Shown piece by piece: positions 10,401-22,040 of a DNA stretch of 64,000 nt (position 1 is the first letter of the stretch; each line of letters opens with the position of its first letter). The translations under genes were made by a program, and so were the position numbers. The notes below the pieces were generated by a model, which was not told the DNA's origin, did not search any database, and saw nothing but the letters and a program-made list of their open reading frames with translations. The stretch comes from Luidia sarsii (lineage: Eukaryota; Echinodermata; Asteroidea; Paxillosida; Luidiidae), in NCBI GenBank assembly GCA_949987565.1, contig OX465102.1, positions 8,482,512-8,546,511 of the forward strand. Reading direction: 5' to 3'.

Positions 10401-13260
10401 TAAGATTTTTTTTTTTTTTCTTGTGCCAAAATCCCATAGACTTTGTGCAGGGGTTTTGTGGACGGCACTTTTGCCATTGAACACACTTGGATTTTTTTCA
10501 AACTTGACAAATGCATAGAGCCCTTGCTGAAGTTGTGCACAGTTGTCTTGAAAACTTCATGACGTCACCACGTGTCACGTGACAGCGCTTTAAAGGGGCA
10601 AATTTCAAACTGCAATAAAAGCAAAAATGCAATTTCGTTTTGTTCCAAGTTTGCACTATATCTAAGTTGGGAAAAGGTGTATCCAAAAATTGCCCTCATT
10701 TGATCGTGACGTCATCTCATGAATATTAATGAGGTCATAAACTTTTAAGATTTTAACATTCAATTGAGCATATTTTGCCAACGGAGCAAGATTTATTTCA
10801 TTTTTTCGATTATATCTATTGGGGATGTAGTTTAGAAACACCCTCCGGGGCAAAAATGCCATGACGCAATCGTGACGTCATCAAAATGCGTGTTTTTAAA
10901 ACGCATATTTGCCAAAGGTCAATCGTCTCGAAATTTGCTAGGCCTTTAGCTATTGGGCTAGACATTCTAAATCCTGAGTTTCGAAGCAATTGACCATTGT
11001 TCAGAATTATTATGATTTTTTGAATGTTATAATGAAGTCCCTTACACTTTGTGCACGAAATATGCACGTGCGTTTTGGGGTAGGAATGGAGGATACGGGT
11101 TCGAAACCCAGTGACGTAAACTCTCTTTTTTTCGTCCGTCACAAATTCAATTAAAACGACGCGAAGTGGACCTTAACCTATTATAGAATAAACATATGTA
11201 TTTTGTTCTGTTTTTCTTTGTCTGTTTTTGCTTGGGTGGTCACGTGAAAGGGCCAAACCGTCAATCACGATGCTACATGTATCTATCCGCGTATCAGACA
11301 GTTGCTGTGAAGTGCGCCCTCATGTGGTGCAGAAAGAAAATAAATGGCTGGTGTACCGCATAATTTTTTCGGAAGGCATTTTTGCCATTGAACAAACTGA
11401 TTTTTTTCAAACTTGGCAAATGCATGAAACCCTCGCTGATATTTTGCGTCGTAGTCTTGAAAACGTCATGACGTCACCACGTGTCACGTGACAGTGCTTT
11501 AAAGTGGCACATTTCAAAATCAATTTTAAGCAAAAATGCAATTTCGTTTGGTTTCAATTTTGCAGTATATCTTAGTTGGGAAAAGGTGTATCCAAAAATT
11601 GCCCTATTTGATCGTGACGTGATCTCATGAATATTAATGAGGTCATGAACTTTTCAGATTTTAACATTCAATTAGGCATATTTGGCCAACGGAGCAAGAT
11701 TTTTTTCATTTTTTCGTTTATATCTATTGGGGATGTAGTTTTGAAACACCCTCCATGGCCAAAATGCCATGACGCAATCGTGACGTCATCAAAATGCGTG
11801 TTTTTAAAACACATATTTGCCAAAGGTTAATTTTTTTTTTTTCAAAGAGATTCAGATGCGGAAAAGCGTTATGTTCTGTTAGCCAACAGACATAAATCTC
11901 TAGTTAGCTTTTCCGTTCCATACGGAAAAGCTATTGTTCTTGTTCTGATTTTTTAGCTTTTCCATTCCATACGGAAAAGCTATTGTTCTTGTTCTGATTT
12001 TTTTTTTTGGTCTTCTTCTTCTTCTTCTTCTTCTTCTTCTTCTTTTTCTGGTCGGAATAATCCCATAGACAAAGCACAGGGTTTTTTCGGAGGGCACTTT
12101 TGCCATTGAACAAACTTTGATTTTTTCCAAACTTGACAAATGCATAGAACCCTTGCTGAAGTTGTGCACAGTTGTCTTTAACACTTCATGACGTCACCAT
12201 GTGTCACGTGACAGCGCTTTAAAGGGGCAAATTTCAAATTGCAATTAAAGCAAAAAATTAATTTCGTTTTGTTCCAAGTTTGCACTATATCTAAGTTGGG
12301 AAAAGGTGTATCCAAAAATTGCCCTCATTTGATCGTGACGTCATCTCATGAATATTAATGAGGTCATAAACTTTTAAGATTTTAACATTCAATTGAGCAT
12401 ATTTGGCCAACGGAGCAAGATTTTTTTATTGTTTTTGTTTATATCTATTAGGGATGTAGTCTAGAAACACCCTCTGGGGCCAAAATGCCATGACGCAATC
12501 GTGACGTCATCAAAATGCGTGTTTTTAAAACACATATTTGCCAAAGGTCAATCGTCTCGAAATTTGGTGTGCAGGTAGCTATTGTGCTAGACATCTTAAA
12601 TCCTGAGTTTGGAAGCAATTGACCATTGTTCAGAATTATTATGATTTTTTGAAAAATATAATGAACTCCCATACACTTTGTGCACAAAATATGCACGTGC
12701 GTTTTGGGTTAGGAATGGAGGTTACGGGTTCGAAACAGAGTTGCCACCTTCATGAACTCAATCAAAACGATGCTAAAAGGGGTTTACACCAATATACAGT
12801 AAAACTGTGGTTTTTGTCGTTTGTTTGTGCTTGAGTTGTCACGTGACCGCCCTTTAAAGGGCCAACCTGGCATGTGCAATCACGCCACGATCTTAGATCC
12901 CGCAGGATCAATATTTAGCATATATCTAATTTGGGCAACAGTGTATCCAAATATTGCAATAATTATGATGATGAGGTCATCTCATGAATATTAATGAGGT
13001 AATAAAAAAACGATATTAAATCAATGGTTAACTCCCTTGTTGTGCTGTTGCTAGCGCATATAGCATGTGAGAGGAGTTTCAGGGACCAAGGTTTCATGAC
13101 CTTCCTCGTGTCATGTGACCCTTTCCTCCGGTCCAGACCGGAAGTACTGTAGTAGTCATGCATGTAGTGTGCAGGTAGCTATTGTGCTAGACATTCATAA
13201 TCCTGAGTTTCGAAGCAATCGACCATTGTTCAGAATTATTATGATTTTTTGATGTTCCGT
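7490..13260. repeat. Non-coding tandem array, units of about 1.25 kb
   Basis: The same ordered landmarks recur: CTCATGAATATTAATGAG (near 7498, 8206, 8841, 9446, 10079, 10715, 11625, 12346, 12979), CAATCGTGACGTCATCAAAA, CAATCGTCTCGAAATTTG, TCACGTGACCGCCCTTTAAA (about 8700, 9940, 12840) and GATCCCGCAGGATCAATATT. Equivalent landmarks lie about 1,240-1,270 bp apart, except where a block is gained or lost (about 1.6 kb between 10.7 and 12.3 kb). Each full unit holds two divergent copies of the ATATTAAT-centred block, giving an A/B/C higher-order order. There is no credible ORF; the open frames inside are short and depend on CTT/GAA microsatellites. Copies at 9.4-10.2 and 12.3-13.1 kb are nearly identical, which points to recent homogenisation. 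I could not assign it to a known satellite or transposon. Confidence 0.85.
7779..7862. repeat. Tandem AGCTTTTCCG/CGGAAAAGCT hairpins inside the array
   Basis: Two adjacent perfect hairpins read AGCTTTTCCG-TTCCATA-CGGAAAAGCT. They are repeated at about 11,904-11,985, and a related form at 10,355-10,392 has a different loop. They are followed by a (CTT)n polypyrimidine tract. The function is unknown. They look like terminal palindromes of a small element absorbed into the array. Confidence 0.7.
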
Positions 13261-13714
13261 ATTTACTGCAATACTGCGTCATGACAACCTTGAAAAGAAG
13301 AAGCAAATACGAGTGCACAAAATGACAGCTTCGTGAATGCATGCTATTCGGAAGAAAAAGGTGTGTATGCTCCTATACTTTGCTTGCATTGCACAGTCGT
13401 GGAGAAATTTTATTCATCACCCAGGTTTTCTTGATCGAAATCACACATCCGCCATGTTAAAATTTGCACCAGGCTGCTCGGTGTGTATACGAAGTTACGA
13501 ACATACAATAAAAGGCGTACTTTTAAAATCAGGATGTGCACTCAATTATGCAATTTGCTACCAGTACCATTCTCACCAAAATATGAGCATTTTATTCATA
13601 CAAATTCAAGTATTTATAGGCCTACATGTATATACTTGTCTAAGTAATTATTTTACTAGGTAGTATCATAGATGCTTGAACTTCCTAACGTTTGCTTGTC
13701 TTTACTCTTTATAC
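13261..13714. other. No feature recognised
   Basis: AT-rich unique-looking sequence between the tandem array and the next mobile element. I see no conserved ORF, splice pattern or RNA gene. Confidence 0.5.
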
Positions 13715-13719
13715 ATGAC

Positions 13720-14979
13720 CAAGCCTCGCGCTTAAGTTTTTTTTACTAGCCCCCCGGGCTAGTAAATTGAGTTTTTTGCTAGCCCGCAGCAAGTTTTACT
13801 AGCCCTGTATAATTAATATTGAATTTAACACGAGGTTATTAGGTCAAGTAAAACAAATAGTTTCTCATCCCCGCCTGCATTTGTTTGGCCACATATATAC
13901 CGTACTTATTAATATTAATTACTATTAATTAGACTACCAAAGTTTAGGGGGGAAACTTGTTTTGGAAAAGGGGAAAAAATAAACAAAACGTGCCCACATT
14001 CTCCTTTTTTTTAAAAGTTTGTATGTGTAACTAATGATAATATTATAATTTGTTTTTTGGCTTATCAAATGCTGAGTCATTGAATTTAATTAAGAGATCA
14101 TCAATGAATTAATTGGAATTTAAATCTGGCAATGGTAGGCTAATTAATAAGTCAGTCTCTGGAAATTTGACAAAGAGTCCATGTACATCATTCATACATT
14201 ACATGTAATGATCATATACATATGAAAATCATTGTCGCTTGTGATGGAATCTGGATTGTCAGCTGTCTGGTTATCCGTGCCGTGGAAGAAAAGATTCCCC
14301 TGCACACGTCACAAAACATAAATGTATTCCTTCCTTCATCAACTTCCCATCGTAGGCCAGCCAGGAAAACTCCTCCCACTATCGTCTGTAGGCCGCGATC
14401 TTTTATTTCTCGCGTAATCGGCATCGCGGTCCCTTTTACATGTAGCACGTGTGTGAATGGCATACACTGTATGTACATGTACAACAAACCATGTGGTTTG
14501 CTAGTCTTGTGTACGGACGCAATCCACACTGCGACCAGTATCTGACCAATCACAGGACCGCATTTGCCACACTTATTCATATCTACTTTCAGTCGGAGTC
14601 TAGCAGTATAGGTCTGGTTCCGTAACGCAAACATATGCTGGCATTGGGTCAAAGATCCGACTTTGAGGACATGTATGGTCGGTCGTTGGTCGTGCACGTG
14701 CATAAAATAATGCGTGCGAACTGGTGCAGACATCGTGTACGCTGCATAGTGTATACTGTACAGTGTACGTACGTACATGTACACGTACATGTACTGTACA
14801 TGTACATGTACATGCGAGATCGGCGGTGCAGCGTGCGTGCTGCATGCATTGCCTACTGCTGTCTAACGGTACTTTTTATTTTTACTAGTCCGCCGGGCTA
14901 GCAAAGTGGGTCATTTTACTACCCCGCGGCTGTTTTTACTAGACAATGACCACCGGGCTAGTGCTAAGGTCGAGCCCTG
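13720..14979. mobile_element. Non-autonomous DNA element with CTAGCCCG/CGGGCTAG repeats
   Basis: Both ends carry related inverted sequence: the left end runs CAAGCCTCGCGCTTAAG then ACTAGCCCCCCGGGCTAGTA, and the right end runs GGGCTAGTGCTAAGGTCGAGCCCTG. Multiple internal CTAGCCCG/CGGGCTAG hairpins sit at each end. The 5-bp direct repeat ATGAC (13,715-13,719 and 14,980-14,984) lies exactly outside the two ends. The interior has no coding domain and includes a (TACATG)n palindromic tract. The CAGGGCTCGA-type terminus resembles hAT-like ends, but a 5-bp rather than 8-bp duplication does not fit, so the superfamily is left open. Confidence 0.5.
14752..14815. repeat. (GTACAT)n self-complementary microsatellite
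   Basis: A run of TACATG/TACGTA units, each its own reverse complement, able to form long cruciforms. Similar tracts lie at 33,930-33,990, 35,345-35,475, 44,855-44,886, 53,297-53,330, 58,086-58,111 and 58,175-58,235. Confidence 0.85.
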
Positions 14980-15826
14980 ATGACCCATTGAGTAGTCATC
15001 CACTGCTCAAAAATACTGCTACAGAAATATGGATGATCAAGGCGGTGTGTTGAATCATGGAGGAAGGTTGAATCATGGTTGAATTTCATATCATGTGAGA
15101 TTGCATTGCTGTTGATTTACCCCATTCAGTGAGCTCACTTGCAGGTCTTGGAACTTACAATCCATGTACAGTACTTCCCTCTCTTAGTCTTACGTAATGG
15201 GATAGCCCCAAACCCTACATATGGGAACCATTAGGACCAGTGGCTCGCAGAAGCCAAACATTACCTCAGGGGACTTTCTTATCTGATTGTTTACGGCGGG
15301 CAGTGTGGGGTCTAGAGCGTGTCCTCATAAGGCTATTGATGCCAGCATCATTAGGATCCTGCCAAGCACCACGATACACCCCCTTTAAATGTCATGATTT
15401 TTATCTGCAGCTTTTGCAAGTGAACAAAAACTACTGGCCTACATCACAGAATCTCGTTTCTTTCAAGAACATTAAAAGGGGCGAAAAACAGACATTTTGG
15501 GCAACATCATGGCTGATGGACAACAAATCTTGCTGAATCTCCTTGATCCTGTTTCCCTCATGTAGAGATGAAAAAATGGGCTGTTAGGACATGTACCGGT
15601 ATATACAATGAACACATTTTGACAACACTTTTGACCTATAGCTGGAAATCTAAAAGGAAAAAAAAATTCTTAAAATACCAAGAATGTACGGGCTGTAGTA
15701 CAAAAATTAATACAGTATACACTTTTGGGGTTTGCACATTTCTAACGCGTTAGCTTCGGCTCGTCCTTTTCAGAAACTGTACCGTCCGTCAAAGATTTAC
15801 AGCCTTTGGTAGAATAAAAGTGCAGA
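14980..15826. other. Upstream region of the THAP-type gene
   Basis: No coding domain is visible. It would hold the promoter and 5' UTR of the THAP/D(2)H gene, but I see no convincing TATA box or initiator. Confidence 0.4.
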
Positions 15827-15889
15827 ATGCCGACTAGGTGTGTTGTCGCAGGTTGCAGCAACACACCTAAGGAGGGGGTGAGCCTACAT

Positions 15890-15892
15890 TGA
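15890..15892 (+). other. Premature TGA in the THAP domain
   Basis: The frame runs ..GVSLH, TGA, FPQDEALRKIW... THAP domains usually have R or K here (HRFP/HKFP), so CGA to TGA by CpG deamination is the simplest explanation. A GGTGAGC just upstream (about 15,877) resembles a splice donor, but THAP homology continues without a break across it. Confidence 0.85.
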
Positions 15893-18800
15893 TTCCCCCA
15901 AGACGAGGCATTACGGAAGATTTGGGCCTCAAAAGTGCAAGTGTCGAGGGCAAACTTGCCCGGACCATCGCCGACCAGCGTGATCTGCAGCGATCACTTT
16001 ACTGCAGAAGACTTTGTCTTCGGGCTTCATTCTCAGTTTGGGATATCGAAGGGAAGACGACTGAGAGAAAATGCCATCCCTTCTGAAATAAAGGTCAGCT
16101 GTGCTGTTCAGAATCCGAAGCGACGAAGCCAGGCTTCTGCAAAACGTGAAAAGCTGAGGGTAAGTAAGTTTCCATTTATTAATCAATAATAATGACGTGG
16201 ACTAACCTGACTACTTATAAATAGTCCGAGTAACTTGGACTCGGACTACAACCATGTATTCTTAAATCTGTACTGCAACTGTGCAAGTGCAACTGTAGAG
16301 TGCAGACCCGTAAACAGGATACTGGACCGACGATTTGGACCTACATCATGTATAATAAATTCCATTTACACAGGTCTACGAAACCTGTAGCCCAGTTTAC
16401 TCCTTTTACAGCAGTTTTTGGCTTCAAAGTTTGAATTTTATTATTAATGATTTTACAGATACTAGAGGAACTTCTTGAAGATTCACCGTCTGCGACCACT
16501 GATATGCCTGAGGATCTGGATGCAGAGGTGCCCATGGATGTATCATCACTTCATCCACCAAGTGATGATGAGCCTGTATTTCAATTCTTTTATTTTTTAA
16601 TGAAATTAATTAAAATGTCTTCAATTGACTGTCACATAGCATTTTGGTAAATTCTTAAATTGTAGTTAACGAAATTTAAAAACGGGCAACTGTATACTAT
16701 GTGTATACGGTATATAATGGGCGCCAGCAATAGTTCCCGCAAGATATATTGCCAGGACAATTCTGTTGCATTGCTGGCAACAAATATGTCATGGATGGCA
16801 GTGGGTATGGAGTAATCTAAAAGGCTTGCCGATAAAATAACTAAGAAACTTGCTGACACCAGCTAAAATATTCACTGCTTAGGGTGTCAGACGGAGGTGT
16901 TGACAGTTACTGTTGCAACTCAAACTGAGAAAGTGACAACCAGAATAAAGCGTAAGTTCAGATTCTTGCTTTCAATTTACTGGAAAAAAATAATAAAATA
17001 CTAATTAAGCAGCCTGACATTTCGATCTTTATACATGTAGTACCTTGCTAAAATGCAAATGTATTACTAGGAATAAAACTTTCCTAGAATGACTTTTAGG
17101 ACGGCTGTAATCAAATAGCTGACAAGCTCATGATGCTTCACATCCCAAAGGTCTCGGTTATCGGGTTCAAGTTCGGGTCCAGTCGAAAATTTCTGCCAAC
17201 TGCCGAGCCAGTTTTCCAATTTTTTTACTCTACTTTTTCAAATGTTTGCATTGAAATGTAGGGATCCAAGCAAGTGAACGGGTGTCTGACAATGGAAGTC
17301 AGTGTGAGCTGATATCTCCTCCCTGTTCCAGTAGCCCACACAAGTTGGGCAAAAAAGCACCAGAGGATGACTGCCCTGAGGACACTGACATTGTTTCACC
17401 AAAGATGCCCGAGTCACCGGAGTACAAGCCTGAGAGCTCCTCAAGTTCCTCAGATTTTCCCGATAGCCCCGAGAAGGCCAGCTTAATTAGTAAAAAGTGA
17501 GTCTTGCAGTTGTAATTCACTTGCTGACCCAAATATATTTATTTTATATGTGTATTTTTTTATTTCAGGAAAAGAGGACGAAGCCCAAGAACCGAAATTG
17601 ACCTCAAAAGCATCGGGAACAAGGACGCTCATCATGAGACTAAGTACATTGTGTGTGCTTCCCGTCTCCTTCAACTGTTTGAGCGATGCTTAAGCTGTGC
17701 ATCATTTGATGTCACAGTGAGGCAGAGAGTGACTGGAACGTTGCTTTCAATCACTCAAGATTGCAATACTTGCAACAAAGGATCACGAACCTGGGAGAAC
17801 CAGCCCTGGTATGGCAATATACCATCAGTGAATGTCCTCTTCTCAGCTGCAATTCTTTTTGCAGGTGGAAGCTGTGCCAGCACTTTGAGGATTTTCAATA
17901 GTTTGAAAATTGCCACCATTGCGGAGCGAGCCTTCTACCATCACCAGGCTGTCTTCCTCCAGCCAGTTATGAACGCCTTTGGAAGGGAGAGCAAGGCAAG
18001 CTGCTGGAGAAGCTTAAGAAAGAGAAGCTCCCACTGACCATTGGGGGAGATGGCCGAGCTGATAGCCCTGGCCATTCGGCCAAGTTTGGCGCCTACACTG
18101 CCGTTGAACTGAATATGAACAAAATAATTGACATTCAGTTGGTACAGGTCAGTTTATAATTACTTGTTACAAATTAAAGAATTAAGATTTTTTGGAGATT
18201 CAAGAATATTACCTGAATTAACAGGATGCAACTTTTCCCTGGATCAGCTGATTTCCTCTTCTCTTTTCACTTCAAAGGTCTACCATTGTAAAGAATTTAA
18301 TTCTCTCTTTTTTGGCAGATTCAAGTCAAATGCCTGAGTGTAGAAGCAACACCAATTTGTGTATCCCTATTTCAGTGTCAGTGACAAGATGCCCAGTAAA
18401 TTGGCTTTGAACATTTTGTTTAAGTTACTTTCATCTTGCATGATATATATGTATGTACATGAGACCTTTGTTTTTGACCCTTTTTATAATAATAGAGCAA
18501 TGAGGTAAAAAACAGCAATAATATGGAGCTTGAGGGATTCAAGAGGATGGTGAGTAAGATTGACAAGGCAGATCTGAGCATTGGCAAGTTGGTGACTGAC
18601 CGACATCGCCAGCTTGCTAAATATGTTAGAGAGAACTTACCAGGCGTTCTGCATACGTATGACGTATGGCACGGGAAAGGGTAAGTTATTATGGCACATT
18701 GTATAATTGCCTTAATGATTGATTTCCTTTCCCACTTATTTGCAGTAGTATGCAGTATGTTTACTAAGTTTTCTTTTACATTTCAGCGGTCAAGAAAAAG

Positions 18801-19192
18801 GTCCATGGGTTGCCGATGAGAAAAGGATTTGAAATAGTTGGGAAGTGGAGGCAGAGCATAAGCAACCATGTTTACTGGGTTGCCTCATCCACAACTGACC
18901 AAGAGAAGGAGGATCGCATGGCAAGGTAGGTAATATATTATGGTTTATTTTATTTTGCCACATCGCAGCCGTAGGGCTGAATTGCATTGGCATTACACTC
19001 TACATTTAAAATCAATAAAACATTGCACAGTATATGAATAAACAATTAAAGACGTGATTAAAACGGAGCGATAGGAAAATAAACAAATATCTTTACCATA
19101 AGTTAAGAACAAAAACCAGACTAATTGGAACAGGTAAGGATTTATAAAAGATAAGCTCAAATATACAATCATGACCATTTGTAATTAAAAAG

Positions 19193-20345
19193 CTACTGGT
19201 GGTTCAAAATCCTGACAAAGAAGGGAATTGGGCTGTTTTTAAACCGCTCAGTTTTACACAAATCTTCTTTGAACTGGCTACGATTTCTTAGGTTCCTTCC
19301 TATGGTATTATTTAGTGGCAGCCAGTGACAGAATTGAGGGGATTTAACGAGTGACTTTGCGAATTTAAGGCAAAGTCTATTCCGTCTATCACAGAGTGCT
19401 TCCAAATTAGCAAGGCTCAGGGCAATTTCGTATGTTTGATATTGAATGCCTAATATTAAGCGTAATACTCGTTTCTGAACCCTTTCAATTTGGTGAGTTA
19501 GGCTTCGAGTAAGGGCTGGATGCCAAACAGGTGCAGCATACTCAAGAAGCGGCCGAATGTATCCTACGTATACTGTAATGAGATCACGCCTAGGTAGGTT
19601 GAATGGGATTAGTTGGCGTAACATATGCACTCTATTATTAGCTTTTTTGACTATTTGTTGGATGTGGTTTTCCCATTTAAGGTTTGACTGAATGAGGACA
19701 CCTAGCACTCTCACAGACTCTATTTGCTCTAATACCTGGCTGCCAATAGTAAGATGCAGTGGCTGAAGTGTAGTTTTGCCAAAGTATACTCTCATAGCAT
19801 GACATTTATTAGTATTGAGACGCATATTGTTTTCCATACACCATTGGTCTAAAGTATCTAGTGTGGCTTGGATCTCGGTGATCGCACCTCGTGGTGTCGA
19901 TTCAGCGATTGTCATGTCATCGACATACTTCCAACACTTGGATCCCGCAGAGGCAAGAGCATCGTTAATAAGGACAAGAAAGAGCACAGGGCCCAACCTT
20001 GTTCCCTGGGGAACTCCCGCAGTAACTGGGGACCAATCAGATTGGCAACCACGGTATCGCACACACTGGGTGCGGCCAGAAAGGAAGTCGGCAATCCAAG
20101 GAATAAGCCAGCCACGAGGATTTAGATTCAGCAGTTTCGATATTACAACAGAATGGTCTACCCTGTCGAACGCTTTAGAAAAATCAGTAGTTATTAGAGT
20201 TGAGACAGAACTTGGTTTATCAGCACACTTAGCAAGATAATTAACAATATCCACCAAACAATGAGTGGTTGACATCCCTTGGCGACTTCCAAACTGATTC
20301 AGGTCCAGGCAGTGATTAATGTCTGAAAGTAACCATCTAGTTACT
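19193..20345 (-). pseudogene. 5'-truncated non-LTR retrotransposon RT in intron 7 of the THAP gene
   Basis: An open 360-codon frame, extendable upstream to the palindrome at about 20,330, encodes a reverse transcriptase: motif A LITTDFSKAFDRVDHS, motif B AGVPQGTRLGPVLF, motif C KYVDD (residues 116-120), and a C-terminal region with LLEYAAPVWHP and IERVQKRVLRLI. This fits a jockey-superfamily (CR1/Rex1-like) LINE. The endonuclease domain is missing, as in the usual 5' truncation. The element is antisense to the surrounding THAP gene and lies wholly within an intron, between exons ending 18,925 and starting 20,650. It ends in a normal stop after RILNHQ at 19,193 and has no internal stop, so it is younger than the gene's lesions. 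Confidence 0.88.
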
Positions 20346-20395
20346 TTCAGACATTAATCACTGCCTGGACCTGAATCAGTTTGGAAGTCGCCAAA
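20280..20395. repeat. Perfect palindrome at the LINE 5' end
   Basis: About 54 bp at 20,280-20,333 (LINE coding for DINHCLDLNQFGSRQ on the minus strand) is repeated as an exact inverted copy after a 6-bp centre at about 20,334-20,339. A third, direct copy of part of this segment lies at 20,537-20,580. An inverted 5' end is a known by-product of LINE integration (twin priming). Confidence 0.85.
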
Positions 20396-20536
20396 CACAG
20401 TATGCACAGTATGCACAGTATGCACAGTATGCACAGTATGCACAGTATGCACAGTATGCACAGTATGCACAGTATGCACAGTATGCACAGTATGCACAGT
20501 ATGCACAGTATGCACAGTATGCATAGTATGCATGTG
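20396..20536. repeat. 9-bp minisatellite AGTATGCAC
   Basis: About 15 head-to-tail copies of AGTATGCAC with almost no divergence, lying between the inverted and direct copies of the LINE 5' segment. On the minus strand it translates to a CILCILCIL run, which is not a gene. Confidence 0.95.
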
Positions 20537-21974
20537 TTAATCACTGCCTGGACCTGAATCAGTTTGGAAGTCGCCAAACACAGTATGCATGTGTTTAGCG
20601 TTGTTTGAATTAAAGGGTGTAACTGAATTTTGAATCTTTTCTTTGAAAGGTGGCTGTCATTGGGGAACCACATCCAGGGAAGGCATGAAGGCCACTCTGA
20701 GAGATTCCCTCGATGCCTACATGGTGAACTTGAGGAAGGTCAACGCAAGAAGAAGTTTATGAAGCCTGGTAGGTATTCAATTCCTTTTGTGACTTCACAG
20801 TTGCACTAATTATGAGACCAACATGAATATTAAAAAAAAAGGGAGATGAATTTTCTGAGGATTTATTTCTGTGAAGAACTAGAGTGATGAAGTGATTTTA
20901 ATGAAATGCGTTGATTTTCTGCTTCAGGCACAGATTTGTGAGAAGCTGTGTTGCATCATCGAGAACCCGATCTTGGTGAAGGATATCGGCAAGATGTCCA
21001 GCACACAGCAGACTTCATCTCTGGAGGCATTTCAGTGTGCTAAACCACTTTGCGCCCAAGTTAATGTCCTTCTCCTACCATGGAATGGTTACCAGGTAAC
21101 TGGTGAGGTGTATCAGTCATGATCTGTGCAACACTAACATTTATTTGAAAAGTAATGTTTCTGGCACTACAGACTTCCCTCGATGGAGATCACGGAATTG
21201 AAAATCTAAATCATTCTGATCCCATAGCCTATGTCCCAAGATTAAATTTCTTCTGCGAGGATTTCATCATAAAAAACACTAATTCTGTTTCCATTAATTA
21301 ATAAAATGCCAACAAGACTTTTCTCCTGGAAATGCTGGTAATAATGTATATTTCACTTTTTTTGCTTCCATTATATTGAAAGACTTCATTTAGCTGCAAT
21401 ACATTTCAATGAGAACAGCGAGAGAGAGCAGGCAACGACGCAAGAAGGGGTAAAGCGCTACCGCCTTTTCAAGCCAAAGTATAAGAAGGGTGCCGCTACT
21501 GCCAAGCCCATCAAGGAACCTGTTCGATTGAGTGAGTACTAACTATGCATGTATCATATAACATGATTTTGAAAGGAAACGTCCAATGGTGAAAACGTGG
21601 AGCATTCCTACACATTGTAGTGTTAGTGAATAGTGATTGCACTTTTCAAATAAATTAAATGTATAAAATCTAATCATGTTTGTTAATTTATTTTATTTCA
21701 TTTGTTTACAGCATATGTAGATAACTTGATGGCAGGAGTAGCGAGACGTGCCTTCAAAGCAAAAAAGCCGAAGAAGAGGCAAAAAGCACCACCAAGTCTG
21801 GCTAGCAAGTTCGTCTACCCACCCAAAGAAGAAATCATTGAAGCCCAAAAGAGTAGATTTAACCTCAAATAATCTGATCACACTTCCAGTCTTTGGGAAA
21901 ACCCATGTCCAAAAATCAAGACAAAACAAAGCAAAAGAGGGCTTGAGAAAAATACAATTAAAATACAATACAAT

Positions 21975-22040
21975 TAATCCTTTGAGAAAGGTCCTGCTAG
22001 GATCGAAACGTCAGGCCCACTAAATTTTAAAATTAATTTT
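21975..22040 (+). repeat. Half copy of the GAAACGTCAGGCCCAC foldback repeat
   Basis: It reads TTTGAGAAAGGTCCTGCTAG then GATCGAAACGTCAGGCCCAC and an AT-rich tail. AGGTCC and GGATC flank the loop as a short stem before GAAAC. It matches the arms of the palindrome at 43,489-43,593 almost exactly and lies about 100 bp after the THAP gene stop. Confidence 0.75.

Larger units (their letters stand above)
15827..21872 (+). pseudogene. THAP-domain D(2)H transposase-like gene, 11 exons, decayed
   Basis: Exons, judged by GT/AG ends and phase: 15827-16159, 16459-16575, 16891-16951, 17262-17496, 17569-18147, 18496-18680, 18787-18925, 20650-20768, 20928-21095, 21383-21531, 21712-21872 (TAA). Exon 1 is a THAP zinc-binding domain (MPTRCVVAGCSNTPKEGVSLH, IWASKV, SVICSDHF, and C-terminal ENAIPSE). 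Exons 5-6 hold a DDE-like core: Asp in GGDGRADSPGHSAKFGAY, Asp in VTDRHRQL, and the D(2)H motif YDVWH; exon 9 has TSSLEAF as a candidate Glu. THAP plus a D(2)H core is the architecture of Kolobok-type transposases, which cut and paste DNA in the nucleus. Lesions: TGA at 15890-15892 where THAP domains have a basic residue, a 1-nt shift near 17,970, a phase clash at the exon 6/7 junction, and shifts in exon 9. I found no flanking TIRs, so it may be a domesticated copy or host gene that later died, or an old transposon. An assembly error could explain single indels but not all lesions. Confidence 0.85.

Noticed and set aside
7498..12979. CRISPR-like regular repeats
   Set aside because: Repeat spacing is over 600 bp and the genome is clearly eukaryotic; there are no short repeats with unique spacers.
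14212..14845. ORFs of 80-190 codons on both strands near 14.2-14.9 kb
   Set aside because: Cys/Tyr/Met/Val-rich translations of TACATG tracts within a non-autonomous element; no domain.
15877..15883. Splice donor GGTGAGC inside the THAP exon that would bypass the TGA at 15,890
   Set aside because: THAP homology continues in frame on both sides of the stop, and no acceptor lies within the next few codons.
20347..20673. Protein with CILCILCIL repeats on the minus strand
   Set aside because: Pure translation of the AGTATGCAC minisatellite.
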